Positions 21,895 to 33,830 of a stretch of 64,000 nucleotides of DNA are shown here, piece after piece (the stretch's first letter is position 1; every line of letters starts with the position of its first letter). Where the stretch lies: positions 1,054,001 through 1,118,000 of the forward strand of contig NHNW01000003.1 in the NCBI GenBank assembly GCA_002786025.1, in the 5' to 3' direction. Origin of the DNA: Zasmidium citrigriseum. Its lineage: Eukaryota; Ascomycota; Dothideomycetes; Mycosphaerellales; Mycosphaerellaceae. Below the pieces are notes generated by a model that saw only the letters and a program-made list of their open reading frames with translations, did no database searches and was not told the DNA's origin. Position numbers and translations under genes: made by a program.

Positions 21895-22058
21895 CTCGGC
21901 GGCGAGTGTTCACGTTCAGCATGTTGATGTCGATGAAAGAGGCCGATGAGATGTCGTCGGCATTGAGACTTTCCCCAGTGGCTTATGTAATCAGATTCAC
22001 GCGACGCGTTCCAATCGCGTTGGCGGAGCAGCTTCCTCGACTTCACTCGCTGCCTATC

Positions 22059-22137
22059 CTCCACGAAAGCACGCGGCTCCAAGCTGTCAGAGAGCTTCTT
22101 GCACTCTTCACGACTCTCGAGAAAGTTGGGGATCGCT
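22059..22137 (+). repeat. dispersed ~150-bp repeat, copy B (partial) in SPO11/CAF-1 intergenic
   Basis: CCACGAAAGCACGCGGCTCC to GAGAAAGTTGGGGATCGCTCG matches the core of copies A, C and D. It ends ten bases before the CAF-1 start codon and so lies in its likely 5' UTR. Confidence 0.7.
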
Positions 22138-22146
22138 CGCCACCAA

Positions 22147-24185
22147 ATGGACGACATCGTGTCCTCCCCACCCGAGCCGAATCTCAAGAGAGCAGCACCC
22201 GAGGACGAATCGTCCGACAAGAAGCCCTTGAACCTCAAGGGAAATCAGTTCATGATGCCTACGCCGCCCGACACAGACCAGTCTAGCAACGTGAGCCCGG
22301 ACACGAGCATCAAGAATGCAGATAACGACAACGAAGACCGTGCTGCATCTCCAGCTCCCAGCAGCTCCGCCCTCAGCAGCGTCATAGAGAATACACACGA
22401 CAGCAATGTGCAGAGCTCTGCCACGACCGTTGGCCCCTCGAGCTCAGGCCCTCCTGCGAAGCGCCGGAAATTGACCCCCGCGGAGAGACTCGAGAAGCAG
22501 CATGCGAAGGAGGCCAAGGATCGTGAACGCGCCGAGCAAAAGGCGCGTAGGGAAGAGCAGAAACGCGTTCAAGATGAGGAGAAGCGGAGGAAAGCTGAGG
22601 AACGTGAGGCCAAGAAGCGGGAGAAGGAGATGAACGAGCAGCAGAAGAAGCGCGAGAAGGAGTTGAAGGAGGAGCAGAAGGTCCAGGACAAACTGAAGAA
22701 GGAGCGCAGCCAGATGAGACTGGGAGCCTTCTTCCAGAAGCCGGCAACTATGGTGAACTCGACGCCCGCAGCGAATGGCGACGACGATACCACGATCAGA
22801 GCTAGGCGCCGGTCGTTGTCTCTCGAGCTGTACGATGATGTCGCAGACCAGATCAAATCCCCGGCCAAAGGCACTCCTCCACCCGGCTCTGCCCAGAAGC
22901 CCTACAAAGTTGTCTCCGACTACCGCAAGACCTTTCTGGCCTTTGAACTTCAATCGCACTCCAGGATGGCGCCCCTTCCCCAGCCTGCATCCGAAGAATC
23001 TCAGGGCGCGTTCGAGAGAGAGCTTAAAGATCCGTCCTTACGAGAGAAATTCGACCTGGGCATGATTGACTCCTACCAAGGACACGCTGAATTGAAGCAC
23101 TACTTTGCAGATGACGAGCTAGACCGCGGTATGATGGATCCGGACATCCGTCAACTCGTGGACACTATTTCAGGAACGTCCCAGCAACCAATTGACTTGA
23201 CTGGCGAGTCGAACAACGAGACCGCCATGGCACGTCTTCAGAAGCTATCCATCAAGTATCTTCACTTCAACGAGGATGTGAGACCAGCTTACTGCGGCAC
23301 ATATACCAAGATTCGCTCCCCACGAATGGTCCGAAAGGTCACCAGAAATCCTTTCACTCGTGCCCGTCCGGATACTGACTATGACTACGACTCTGAGGCT
23401 GAGTGGGAAGAGCCTGAAGAAGGCGACGAAGAAGTGCTTTCTGAAGAGGAGGACGAGGCCGACAGCCAAGCTGACGCAAACGAAATTGACGATTTCCTGG
23501 ACGATGAAGACGATGACAAGAACAAGCGGAAGGTCATCACGGGCGAGCTTGTACCAGAGAGTACCGGACTGTGCTGGGCAAACAGCGCAGGTCGCATCTC
23601 AGTGGTCGACAGCATTGAGACCCAAGAGCCAAAGGCGATGGACGGCATGCGCATGGGTGTACTGCTGTCCAGCTTCTCTGGTAGCACCATTGACCCTTTC
23701 TCGACGGCATACTGGGACATTTCATCGACCCAAGCGCCGGAAGTCTTAGTCAATGACAAGCCAGCTGCGAGCTCAATGCCTCCACCACGAGTACCGTTGC
23801 AGCCTCGCCTGAACATCAATGGAGTCATCGACAAGAGTCATGACCTTGTCGGAGCCGCTGCCGGCGGGAAAGGACCCATCACTCATGTGGCAGCTACTCA
23901 AGGTGCTAAGCGCGGTCCGAAGCCAGCTCCAAAGACACTGAGCAAGGAGGATCTCGACGAATTCAAGGAGGCCGTCGTTGGCAGTCCATGCGGCAAGCTC
24001 GACCTGCAAAAGGGACTCAAAGAGAGGTAAGCGTCATCCATGAACCCTTGAGACCATGTTACTAACTCATCTCCAGGTTTCCAAAGATGACGCATGAAGT
24101 CATCAAAGAGACTCTCAGCTCTCAATTCGCACAAGTCGGAAAGGGTAGAGCTGACAAACGCTGGGTCTTTGTCGGCGAATCATGA
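22147..24185 (+). CDS. CAC1: chromatin assembly factor 1 large subunit (p150/Cac1-like)
   Basis: Two exons, 22147-24026 and 24077-24185 (50-bp intron GTAAGC..CTCCAG), give 662 residues. The start at 22147 (ATGGACGACATC) was chosen because the extra 16 codons from the ATG at 22099 are made of a dispersed repeat. Order: Ser/Pro-rich N-terminus; a long Lys/Glu/Arg-rich KER coiled coil (about 115-200); an SDYRKTFLAFELQ block; the CAF-1 signature LHFNEDVRPAYCGTYTK (about 377-393); a strongly acidic ED stretch (about 420-460); and a C-terminal winged-helix-like region finished by exon 2 (FPKMTHEVIKETL..KRWVF). CAF-1 deposits H3-H4 on newly replicated DNA in the nucleus with PCNA. Confidence 0.88.
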
Positions 24186-24251
24186 AGGCTCATCGTCTGG
24201 ACTCGACTGCAATGAAATGAACGACACTACGGAGCTTGCTAAGCTGGCATC

Positions 24252-24415
24252 GTACCCTCCTTCCGCTCAAACGGGCAGACCAGCTTCTCCGCGAGAGTAA
24301 GCGTCTCCAAGCTAATAGACGCCTTGCTGCACTCTTAATCCTTCTAGAAAAAGTTGGGGATTGCTGGAAGCATCTTCCAGTTTGACCGGAACATCGACGG
24401 TAGGGCGAAAGGCAG
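24252..24415 (+). repeat. dispersed ~150-bp repeat, copy C
   Basis: GTACCCTCCTTCCGCTCAAA through AAAAAGTTGGGGATTGCTGG to GACCGGAACATCGACGGTAG. It is the most complete plus-strand copy, lying between the convergent CAF-1 and oxygenase genes. Confidence 0.75.
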
Positions 24416-24596
24416 CGACGGCGGTAATCTGGGTCCACTGTACAGCATCAACATTGCTCGCATGATGCCTAAAGGAGGCATTTATGATAGGGAGCGTTTG
24501 GAAGCGAAGCATTCTATGACGAAGCATGGAAATGTAGGGAGTACAGGCCAAATGGAAAGAATCTTGCTCGGGATCTCATAACGACAGTGATCACAT

Positions 24597-25773
24597 TCAT
24601 GCTGCGGCTGCCACCTTGGGTGCCTGGTCGTTAGTCGTTTTGCGGTACTGGACCTTCGCCCTCATCTTCCGGTATTCGTCCTGCGTTACCGGGTCATATT
24701 TGACTGGATGGTCCGCGTCCGTGCAGACTGGAAGGCATTTCACCAAACTCTCTGGGTCTGCGCTGACGAAGTATGGAATCGAGTATCGAGCTCGGGTCAG
24801 CCTCTGGGTGCCTTCATAGCGGTCGGACAGTGGTGGTAGGGTGACTCGATGGAGCGTAGACTTCAGGTAATCTGGCAAGGTCAGTCAGATCCTACACTAA
24901 GAGAAGCCGTTTCACTGACCATTACTCCAACGCATCAAAAGGTCACCAACATTCATCACGCAAGCCCCCTTCACTGGCGTGGCAGGTACGAATTTGCCCC
25001 TTTCGTGTGGATCCTATTCCATAGTCAGCAAGACCAAAACGCGACTCTGGCGTTTCACTACCTACCTCGACCTCCAACCCACCACAATCATCCTGAAACA
25101 ACATCGTAATACTCCCCCAATCCGAATGCGCACTGATCCTCGCCACCCTCCCATCCTCCATCTCCCTCGCCGGCACAGGCGGATAATGCAGCAACCTGAG
25201 CTGATTGTTATGCCCACTGTGGAACTTGATCAAGAACTCTGGATCTTCCAACCCAATCCCCAAGGCCATCGCCCGGAGGATCTCCTGAGCGACTTTATTA
25301 CACGCCCAGTAGAACTCGGTGGTAAAGGAACGAAAACCAGGGAGGACGTCTTCGGGAAGCCAGACGTTTGGTTGGAGGGGGTTGTCCTCGCTGCCGATTT
25401 CGTAGGATTCTTTCATGTCTGTTACGGAGCGGAGGGATTCGCCGATGCTTTCGTCGCCGTCCATGTATTGGGAGACTTTTTCCAGACCCGGGTGAGAGTA
25501 GCCACGATGAACGTCTGGACCGTCTGGGTGGGGTGCCAACATCTTCTTCTCGTGAGGGAGTGAGAAGAGGTCTTTGGCTGTGGCGAAGGCCTTGTCGAGG
25601 AGGTCTTGGGGAAGGCCGTGGTTGATGATGTACACGAAGCCGACTTTTTGGCAGGCCGAGATGAGTTCTTTGGCTATGGCAAGGTGATCGGCTTGGGAGG
25701 TAGAGGTGTTCCATTTTGCAAAGTCGACGATGGGGATTGTGGATGATACTGCATCTTCTGGTAAGGAGCCCAT
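24597..25773 (-). CDS. 2-oxoglutarate/Fe(II)-dependent dioxygenase (isopenicillin-N-synthase-like)
   Basis: Three exons (25773-25066, 25013-24920, 24871-24597) with 52- and 48-bp introns give 358 residues. The start at 25773 (MGSLPEDAV) fits the family's PIVDF opening; an in-frame ATG at 26103 adds 110 low-quality residues. DIOX_N domain: IPIVDF to about 140. Catalytic jelly roll: iron ligands His216 and Asp218 (ISAHSDWG) and His275 (STLHRV), and the 2-oxoglutarate-binding Arg296-x-Ser298. Fungal members oxidise small metabolites, sometimes thymine-like bases or secondary metabolites; substrate not inferable. No biosynthetic cluster partners are evident beside it. Confidence 0.88.
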
Positions 25774-26504
25774 ATTGTGAATGATAACGTGCTGACGATG
25801 CTCCCAGATCTTCGTCTTTGGGCTTCTTATCGTCGACTGCTCCAGGCTTTGCGACGTCTTCCTCGCAAGATTTCGCTTGCTGACGAGAAATCTACTTTCA
25901 AGCGAGAGTTCACGAGGAGCGCTGCTAAAGCCAGGCGAACCAAGCGGTAGCCTCCTCAGTTGAAGCTGTCGGGCATCTGCACACGACGAACGGCCCGGTC
26001 TATCAGCCCACCATCGGCCACCAAGCAGCTGCCACATCGGCCTGCAGACGTGCTGATAGGCGTACCTCCTCCAAAGATATCCCCGCGATGCTACGTCTGC
26101 CAATGTGGGGTCTTGAATTCGGCGCGACCCGCCTGCCCGACATCACATGGGAATCAGCGTCCCTTCTTCTTCTTTCAAAACAAACGGCGTGCATGGTCGA
26201 CTTCGAACAACACCTCGCAGGCGATGTGTAACCGAGGAAAGGCGCACTGGCGGTTGCGTCTACGAGCTTGAGCACGCCTGTGAGGGCAGGGGTTGTTTGT
26301 TCGAAAAAGCTGCTCAAGGATATCAAAGTTGGCGAAATGTAGGCTGGAACGAGCTTCGAGGCGCCGCGATGCCTGTGCCTGTTTACCTGGCTGTTGGGAT
26401 GAGGCTACGATGCCTATGCACCTCTTTCGGGTGTTATTCCTCGAGATTGCATTCTTTCCGACTGACACTGGCCCAATTCCGCTCCACCTCAAATGGAGAC
26501 ACCG
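25774..26504. other. intergenic, no supported gene
   Basis: Upstream of the minus-strand oxygenase. The open frames here lack domains and conserved splice structure. Nothing further seen. Confidence 0.5.
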
Positions 26505-26847
26505 ACAGGACCGAAGTCTGCCCTCCCCAGTCACAGGGACGCCATGAGTCCATGACCGGCTTTCCTACGACTTGGCGATTTCATGATCCATCTTTGAAGG
26601 GCGATACGACGGTATACGACCAGTTAGACCGAACGATCGGAACGAGCCCTAGAACACTAGTACATGTTCAGAACGTCCAAGATGGCTCCATGCTCGTCAC
26701 CAGTCAACAGCTGGCATTGGTATTCAGCTTCAGTGGCTTGCTAGGCGTATTAGAGGTGGGAAAGAAGACACCTCCCTAGAGCCTGATCTACGGTTTTGAT
26801 GCCCGTGCGCCGGACAGTCAATGGTGCTGGCTATGTTCTGAATCTCA

Positions 26848-26853
26848 TATAAA
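26848..26853 (+). promoter_or_regulatory. TATA box of cysteine-rich secreted gene copy 1
   Basis: TATAAA 94 bp upstream of the ATG. Copies 2 and 3 have TATAAA at the same distance (91 and 86 bp). Confidence 0.55.
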
Positions 26854-26941
26854 CCTCCCTTCCCAAATGGATAGATGTGATTCCACAGCAGCAATCGAAC
26901 TCGCTCACAACTCCGGACCCAGTCAGCACCTTCCAGAAACC

Positions 26942-27246
26942 ATGCGCTGCAAGTACTCTACCTGAAGCCTACAATTAGGACGCTTGCTAACTTCAATCAT
27001 CTCTAGTGTCGGCCATCTTATCGACTATCATCGCACTTGCGGTTGCTGCCAACGCAGAATGCTACCGCACTCCAACGCCAGATGAGTGTCCCTTACCAAC
27101 CTGGTGCAGTGGAATTTGCACAGAGTGAGTTCTATAGAAAGGCGTCAGCTGAGAAGTCCTGTGTCTGCCGCACTCACTGACCATCCGTCCGTCTAAGTGC
27201 ATCATGGCACTGCATTGCCCGACACTGCGAATGGCAGAAGGAATGA
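26942..27246 (+). CDS. small cysteine-rich secreted protein, tandem copy 1
   Basis: Three exons (26942-26948, 27007-27124, 27198-27246) give 57 residues. Exon 1 is only seven bases (ATGCGCT). Intron 1 has a GC donor (GCAAGT) where copies 2 and 3 have GT; intron 2 is GTGAGT..TCTAAG. The predicted product starts with a signal peptide (MRLSAILSTIIALAVAANA) followed by six cysteines: EC, EC, WC, IC, HC, HC. The TWCSGICTD block is shared with the paralogues. Size, secretion signal and even cysteine number are typical of fungal effector-like or antimicrobial-type proteins; the role is unknown. Support comes from exact conservation of exon sizes (7 and 118) and phases in three paralogues. Confidence 0.8.
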
Positions 27247-27769
27247 GACTAGTCGTTCCAAACGTCAAAGCAAGTACATGTAGTTGGGGAACTACCTGAG
27301 TAAGCTGAATTACATTTCGTTACTATTGATATCTAACTTCTCCTTGTAGTTCCGGCTGGCCATGGAGTTAGGTCAACTTTGCAGAGCACAAAATCGAACT
27401 CTACCAAATCCACTTTCTCCGAAGCTACGTCCTGAAAAATAAGGTCTTTATACTTTGAAAGCGTAGTGCAGACCGATAGGAAGAGATATCGAGTCATTGG
27501 ACTCGTGGAGCAGATGAAAGAAGTGGAGTTGAAAGTTGCCTCCCAGGCACGAATGCCCTCCATAGCAGCCCCAACCCTTGCTCAGGACAACGCCACGAGG
27601 CCACGTACTAACATTGAACACTAGACGACTCCCGAAGCTACTCATTCGTCTGCGACCCTAAGTTCTAAGCCGCCAACATGTTCCTACATACGTACGCTTG
27701 TCCTAAGATGGGACCGGCGACACGACCGAAGTCCGCCCTTCCCGGTTCCAGATATACTACGTCCTGTAA

Positions 27770-27774
27770 CTTGG
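27770..27774 (+). repeat. target-site duplication of the Copia insertion (left)
   Basis: CTTGG before the left LTR; CTTAG follows the right LTR at 42135-42139, differing by one RIP-type G-to-A change. The uninterrupted equivalent CTTGGCAA is present in unit 3 at 43301. Confidence 0.75.
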
Positions 27775-27987
27775 TGTAAGAAGAGCACTAACACTAATAT
27801 GCATGAGACAATAACTATGATCGTATTCAGGTAGTATTAGCTAGTAACTATATATAGAGGTTACCTATCTACCTAAAAACGCCGAAAAACCCGTAAAAAT
27901 ACCGAATATACTATATCTAGTACCGAATCCTCTAAAAGTAAAATATACTATAATAGGCCTACCTAGGTAGCCTATATAGGGCTAATA
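27775..27987 (-). repeat. Copia LTR (element 3' LTR)
   Basis: 213 bp. The outer ~55 bp are unmutated (TGTAAGAAGAGCACTAACAC), the rest is RIP-converted; the right copy shows the reverse. Confidence 0.88.
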
Positions 27988-29360
27988 TACCCCCTTAGAG
28001 AAGGTAAAAGTATAGCCTAATCTAAAAACAGACCTATACTAATAGCGGCTAGCTATTATATCCTTAATATAGAAAATAATATTATTACTATACTAAGCGA
28101 TAGTAGACTAGGCGGACTTCCTATTAGCCCGATCTAGCTTATAGAGGTCGAAGTTAAGTAAGTTCTTAAGACGCTTAGTCTTATTAGCTATAACCTTCTT
28201 AATATACTAGATACTAATATTAAAGGTATAATAGGGAGGGGAGGACTACTACTAGCGCTTAGGAGAGGAGGTATCTTCCTTATTATCGAGAAGCTTACGC
28301 TTACCGACCTTACTAGATAGGTTAGGGGGGATAGAGCCCTTAACTAGGTAGTTAATAATCTTATCGAGAAGCTTATCTATAGCGTCGAGGTTAGGGTTAG
28401 TAATCTTATAATACTTCTACTCTTCTTTAGTAAGGTCGGTACTAGGGTTAAGGTACTAACTAATAGCGAGAAGGTCGTCTTTAACTATATTAAGAGCGTT
28501 AAAGTAGTTATAGAGCTAAGCCTTACTAAGGAGGTAGTAGATATTCTAGAGCTTACTCTTAAGTTCGAGAACGACCTTATTACTACTATAGAGGTTCTTA
28601 AACTTAAGTTTAGCTAGCTTAGTACTAGTATATACTCTAAATATAGCGCGACCGAGGGAGGCGAATAATTTACCCTTCTAGCGATTAGGCGCCTACTTAG
28701 TAGCTAAGTACTACTTAGAGAGGACGTAGTATACCTTAGTAGTAGTCTTAGGAAGAGCTATCTTATAGGAAGGGGCGTAAGAGGTTATATCTAGCTATAT
28801 AGACGAGGAACGGGCGGGTACTAGCTTAGACTTACTAGTAGAGAGGGGCGCTAGGTTATTAGTAGCCTTATAGTAGTAACGAGATTTAGTATCGTTATCG
28901 ACTAGTAGCTTAAGAAGGTAGAGGTTATCGTTATAGCGGGCGCTACTTAGGGTAGCGTTTAGATAGAAGAGAGGGATAGAGAGGAGTTCTCCCTTAACGC
29001 TAGTATCGTCGTCGATATCCTCCTTAACGTTACTACTAGAGGCGTCCTCGTCTTTACTATCCTTATCTTTAATTACCTTCTTAAACTCCTCCTTAATCTT
29101 CTCCTTAGGCTCGCTATCGTCCTAAACCTCGCTCTTAGTATCGTCCTCGGCCTTAGTAGTAGTAGCGTAGCGCTTAGCGTAAGCCTTAGTAATATAGGTA
29201 TTATAGTAGCCTTTCTCGGCCTTAGTAAGGGGGCGGTTATTCTAAATCTTAATATTTAGGTAGGCGATATCCTCCTAGGTATTCTTAGGGTAGAATCCCT
29301 CCTTACTCTTATAAGGTAGAGTAGAAGAAGACTCGCGCTTAGTAGCTAGAGTAGTCTAAC
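27988..29360 (-). pseudogene. additional frame downstream of Copia RNase H, unknown
   Basis: A minus-strand frame of roughly 430 codons, interrupted only by RIP-type stops, lies between the RNase H region and the 3' LTR. It begins near a KEGFYPKN/LNIKI segment, includes a charged KAEDDTKSE/SEPKEKIKEEFKK region, and ends Lys/Asn-rich. No family recognised. Standard Copia elements end shortly after RNase H, so this is an extra gene or an unrelated insertion. Confidence 0.4.
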
Positions 29361-29599
29361 GACTAGGCTCTTAGTTATTAGCTATAGTATAACTAAAGAG
29401 GCTTACTAGAGGTAGTAGTATCGGCCGGAGAGTAGTATATTAAGCGGATAGGTAGAGTAGAAGTAGATAGTAGGTAGGGGGTAGAGTAATAGTTAGTTAC
29501 GTAAAGGTTTAAGTTAGTTTAGAGTAGTAGAAGGCTTAAATTATTAAGGGTAATATAAGTAGAGCGTACGGACTACTCCCTAGAATCTTCTAGTAGGCT

Positions 29600-32263
29600 A
29601 ATTATAGGGTAGAATCGTCCTTTATATAAAAGTATATAAGTAAATCTTCCTTTTAGGGGTTATTACGTAATACTAAGCCTAAGTCTTAAAATATCTTATT
29701 AGGCTCCAAGTCGTTATCTACTACTCTAGTAAGTATTAGGTAGGTATTATCCTTCTTATTAGTACCCCCTAGGTTATTAACGTCCTCTATATATAATTAG
29801 CGAATAAATTATCGATACTTTAGTAGCGTTAGGAGCTTCGTAAGCCTATTAGCTAGTATACGGGTAGTTTCTAGCTAGTTAACCTTTAATTTACTAGTAA
29901 GATATCGTTCTCGTAGCTAGTATTACTATATATCTATATATCGTATCCTTATATTAATTCTTCTAGCGGATATAGTAATTATACGAAGGGTTTATAGGTT
30001 ATTATAGAAAAGAATTAGCGAACGATCTAATTTTAGGTTAATCGCCTCTAGTAAACGGATCTACTAGATAAGTTCCGTTCTAGTATAGCTTATAGAGTAG
30101 AGTTCCGCCTCTATACTTAATTTTATAACTATCCTCTACCTATAGGCCTTCTAATCGATAGGCCTACTAAATAGTATAAAGAGGAAACCCTTAGAGAAGC
30201 GCCGAGTAAGAGTTATATCTATATAAGAAGCGTTAGACGCCTTAAAGAACTCCCTAAGGTCGGTATTAGCCTTAGTCGCCCTATACGCTAGGCTTAATAA
30301 TTTCGTATACTAGAGATACTAAAGTAGGTACTAAGCCGCTCTAAGATATATAGGAGAGGGGTTCTTTAGGTACTATACTAGTAGAGAGGTCGCGAAAGTA
30401 ATATCTAGCCGTATCTAAATAGTAGTAAAGTTTAGGCTACTAACTAGGCTACGATATTCCTTCGTACGAGTAGTATTCTCTAGCGCTAGGCTAGGTACCC
30501 TATCGAAACTATAGGGTAGAGAGGTTTCTACTTTTTATATAATATCTAGAGGAAAACGTACCGCTATACGGTCGATATATATAGCCTAATTAAGCTAGAT
30601 CCGACGGAGAGCGCGATTATAGGTAATCTAGATCCTATAAAACTACTTTAGGGGTCCTATCTTCTATATTATAAAGCGAGCTATTAGGTTACGTTAGACC
30701 TAAAGGGCCTCCTTATAGTCCGTATCCTAGAAGGCTAGTATAATATCGTCTATAAAGAAGAAGATTAATACCCGTCCCTTTACGTAAAGGTACTCTACTA
30801 TCTATATAAAACTAAGTTCCTTAAGCGTCTCCCTTAGGAGGTTATACTATAGGTTCGGTACTTCCTTAAACCTATATAATACCTTAACGTACTTTAGGAG
30901 TACCTCCGGTTTCTAAAATAGTTTAGGCGGGCGAAGATAGATAGGTACTAGAAGGTTAGCGTTAAGGAAGGTATTAATAGTATTAAGCTAAATAGTCTCT
31001 AGGTCGAAGTATATAATAATCGTAATTAATAGGTAGAAAACCCTCGTAGGGAGCGTTATAGTATAGGTATCGTTTAGAGTCTCCTAAAGGTCGCCCCTAG
31101 CGTAGAGTCTCGCCTTAAACTTAGTTAAGAGGTTATTCTCGTCCGCTTTATACGTCTAGACCTAGGTAAGGAGAACCGGCTTAGTTAGCGCCTTAGATTC
31201 GTCGACCTTATACTAGGTTCCTATCTAATAGGCCTTCTCCTACTCCTCCTTAGTTATAATCTAAAATTTAGCTATAAACTTATATTTAAGGACCTATTCC
31301 TATCGATAAGGGATAGGTAGAAGAGTCTTAATATTAATCTTATAGGTATATTCTTCTATCGTAACTTAGGCTACTTCTATTATAAACGCCGCTAGGTAGT
31401 TAGTAACTCGAGGCTTCTTAAGGCGTAGAAGGAGTTTAGCCTTAAGTTCTATTTCTAGTAGACGGGTATACTATAGAAGAGAGGTAGGGGTAGATAGTAG
31501 AGAGAGAGCCTAGTAATTAGGAGGTACTAGCTAGTATTAATATAGCCTAGGGGTATATTCGAGTAGAAAGATAGGGTCCTAGAGTACTAGTAGAAAGTAG
31601 ACGTCCTCCTTTATAGGTTTATTATAGTAGCTATAGGGATATTCTATCTTAACTAGGCTTTTAGGAGGAATAGCTATAGAGGATCCCCTATTAATAGGTA
31701 TAGCTAGTCGAAGATCTTCCGCTACTACTAGTACTAGGCTAGGTATAACCTCTATCTAGTAGATATTATAGCCCTAACTAAGTAGTAGGAGATTATTAAA
31801 TTAATTAGTAAAGGATAGGCGGGGAGGCTAAAGAGTAATATTAAACTAGAGCTTATTTAGAAATATCTACCCTACGTTAAAATTATAGGCCCCCTAATAT
31901 ACCTAATCCTCGTTAAAGATAATATCGCGAGTCTAAATAATCCTACGTAAGGAGGGGATCTAGATCTAATAGATACTATAGCCTTTAAATTCTACTAGGT
32001 AGCCTATATAGGTATAAGGCGCTATCTTAGCCTTCCTTAAGGGATCTTTCGGATTCGTTCGATAGGTATAAGAACGGGAGCCTACTACTTATATATATAC
32101 TATAGATAGGGCTCGACCGATAGTAACCTTAATAGAAGTCTTCTACTCTAGGCCCTTCGTTAGAGATCGATTTAGAATAAATACTACCGTAGCTACTATC
32201 TCTAGCTAGAGGTTCTCTAGTAGGTTCGCCTAGATCGTTAGATACCTAACTATAGTAATAAAT
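29600..32263 (-). pseudogene. Copia pol 3' part: integrase end, reverse transcriptase, RNase H (RIP-broken)
   Basis: Minus-strand decoding shows FFFIDDIILAF at about 30745-30760, the reverse-transcriptase YVDD box in Copia style, and near 29870-29930 a LTSKLKVN..ETTRILANRLTKLL run, the typical Copia RNase H tail (TxxMxADxLTKxL). Numerous TAG/TAA codons from CAG, CAA and TGG make it non-functional. It is the continuation of the part at 39446-41880, separated by the Gypsy insertion. Confidence 0.75.
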
Positions 32264-32268
32264 AGTAT
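32264..32268 (+). repeat. target-site duplication of the Gypsy insertion (left)
   Basis: AGTAT, repeated exactly at 39441-39445 after the right LTR. Confidence 0.85.
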
Positions 32269-32456
32269 TATAAAGGGCGATACCCTATAAGCTTAGTACT
32301 AGCCTAAGGTATTAAGCTTATACTCTTAGCTACGAGGAGGCTTAGCGTACTACGCTTTTCTCCTTAGTCCCTAATAGATAGATTCCTCTTTCCTTCTTTA
32401 TCGAACCTATTATATACTATATCGAGCTTTAGTATATACGCTACTTACCCGTAATA
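32269..32456 (+). repeat. Gypsy 5' LTR
   Basis: 188 bp, starts TATAAAGGGCGATACCC (TG converted to TA) and ends GTAATA. Confidence 0.88.
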
Positions 32457-32459
32457 TTA

Positions 32460-33830
32460 GGTTCGATTAATATTATAGACGCCTCGAGCTTCTTTATAGA
32501 AGCTAACGTAAATACCCTAGGGACCGACTCTCCTAGGTAGGAGCTAACGCTAGCTACTATATAGCGTATCCTCGAAGAGATATATAATCGCTAGTAGACG
32601 ATAGAGACTAAGTTATAGTCGACGAGAGCCGCGCTCTAATAGTTAGAGGCCGCTTAATAAACTACGGCGGCTAGTCTAAGCTAGTACTAGGGAGCTACTA
32701 CGAACGAGCTCCTATAGCGTTTAGTAGAAGCCCTTCGACCTTCTACCGCGATACCCGCCGCTATACCTACTATCCCTATATAAGAAACTACGAGACCTAG
32801 GAAGTAGAGGCTACCTACCTAGGATAGATAAGCTAGTATATTCCGTAACTACTTTAGTCGGATCTAGAGCTCTTACTACGTACGTTCCGCGCTAAGACTC
32901 TCGCTCCCTATAGAATATTACTAGAACGTTATCTACGATACCCTCCCTACTAATAAGCGAGCCTAGATAAGATATTTCTAGGAGTACGGCTACCTAACTA
33001 GTAGTAAGGATCCCGTCGCTTTCTTTATATAACTCGAAGATATTTTCGCGGATAGTAACGAGTCCGCGAAGGTACTAGAGAAGCTAATAGTACTTAAGTA
33101 TACTAATAGGTAGCTATAGTACGAATACTAGCTAGATTTCGATAGACTCCTACTATTAGCTAGCGGAAGCTATTAGACGGACGTATCTAAGATTAGATAC
33201 CTTAAGAACTCGTTCTCGAACTCTACTACTTCCTATATAGTAACTATAGCTAAGTATACGGACTACTACTACTTTACTAAAGAGGTAGAAAGGATTATAA
33301 CTAACTACGAGAATACTAATTAGTTTAAGGTAGCTAATAGACGTTAGCTAGAAAAGAAGGGTAAGGACTCTACGAGTTCTACCCTAGGTAGCGCGCTACT
33401 ATACCTAACCTCTATAGTAGTACCCTAAACCGACTCCGATAGGGACGTTATTATAAATAATACGCGAACTAGCGGTAACTATAGTAAAGAACGCGAAGGG
33501 CGCTAAGAAGGCTTAGGAGAAGGACGACCTTCCTCTAGTAGGAAATAGAGGGCTAAGTAGGTCGATAATACGGAAAGAGAGAGACGCCGCGAGAAGAAGC
33601 TCTACTTCCGCTATAGAGTAGGTAGATACTATATTCGCGACTACCCCTATATACCTATAGTATAGCCTACTATAATTAACGCTACTCTCGCGTAGCCTTT
33701 ACTAGAGGCTAACGAAGAACCTATAGAGAACGACGACGAAGATTAGGGAAAAGAGTAGCTCCCGCTTAGAGTTAGGAGCTAGGAGTTACCTAAATATTAG
33801 TAGAAAAATAGGATAGAGTTAAGGAGGACA
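32460..33830 (+). pseudogene. Gypsy gag with zinc knuckle, RIP-broken
   Basis: Open apart from RIP-type stops. At about 33600-33650 the decoded YFRYRVGRYYIRDY is a CCHC zinc knuckle in which Cys and His codons (TGC, CAC) have become Tyr codons (TAC). Gag would form the virus-like particle. Confidence 0.65.

Larger units (their letters stand above)
26505..27770 (+). repeat. tandem unit 1 of a ~1.2-kb segmental array
   Basis: The text GACCGAAGTC(T/C)GCCCT..CTACGACTTGGC occurs at 26513-26580, again at 27725-27774 (interrupted by the Copia insertion) and at 43248-43310. Spacing between the CTTGG landmarks is 1199 bp for units 1-2 and about 1166 bp for units 2-3 once the transposon is left out. 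Each unit holds one small secreted-protein gene. Confidence 0.75.

Noticed and set aside
24943..26103. Oxygenase start at 26103 adding 110 residues
   Set aside because: The leader is low quality and the family begins with the PIVDF segment near 25773.
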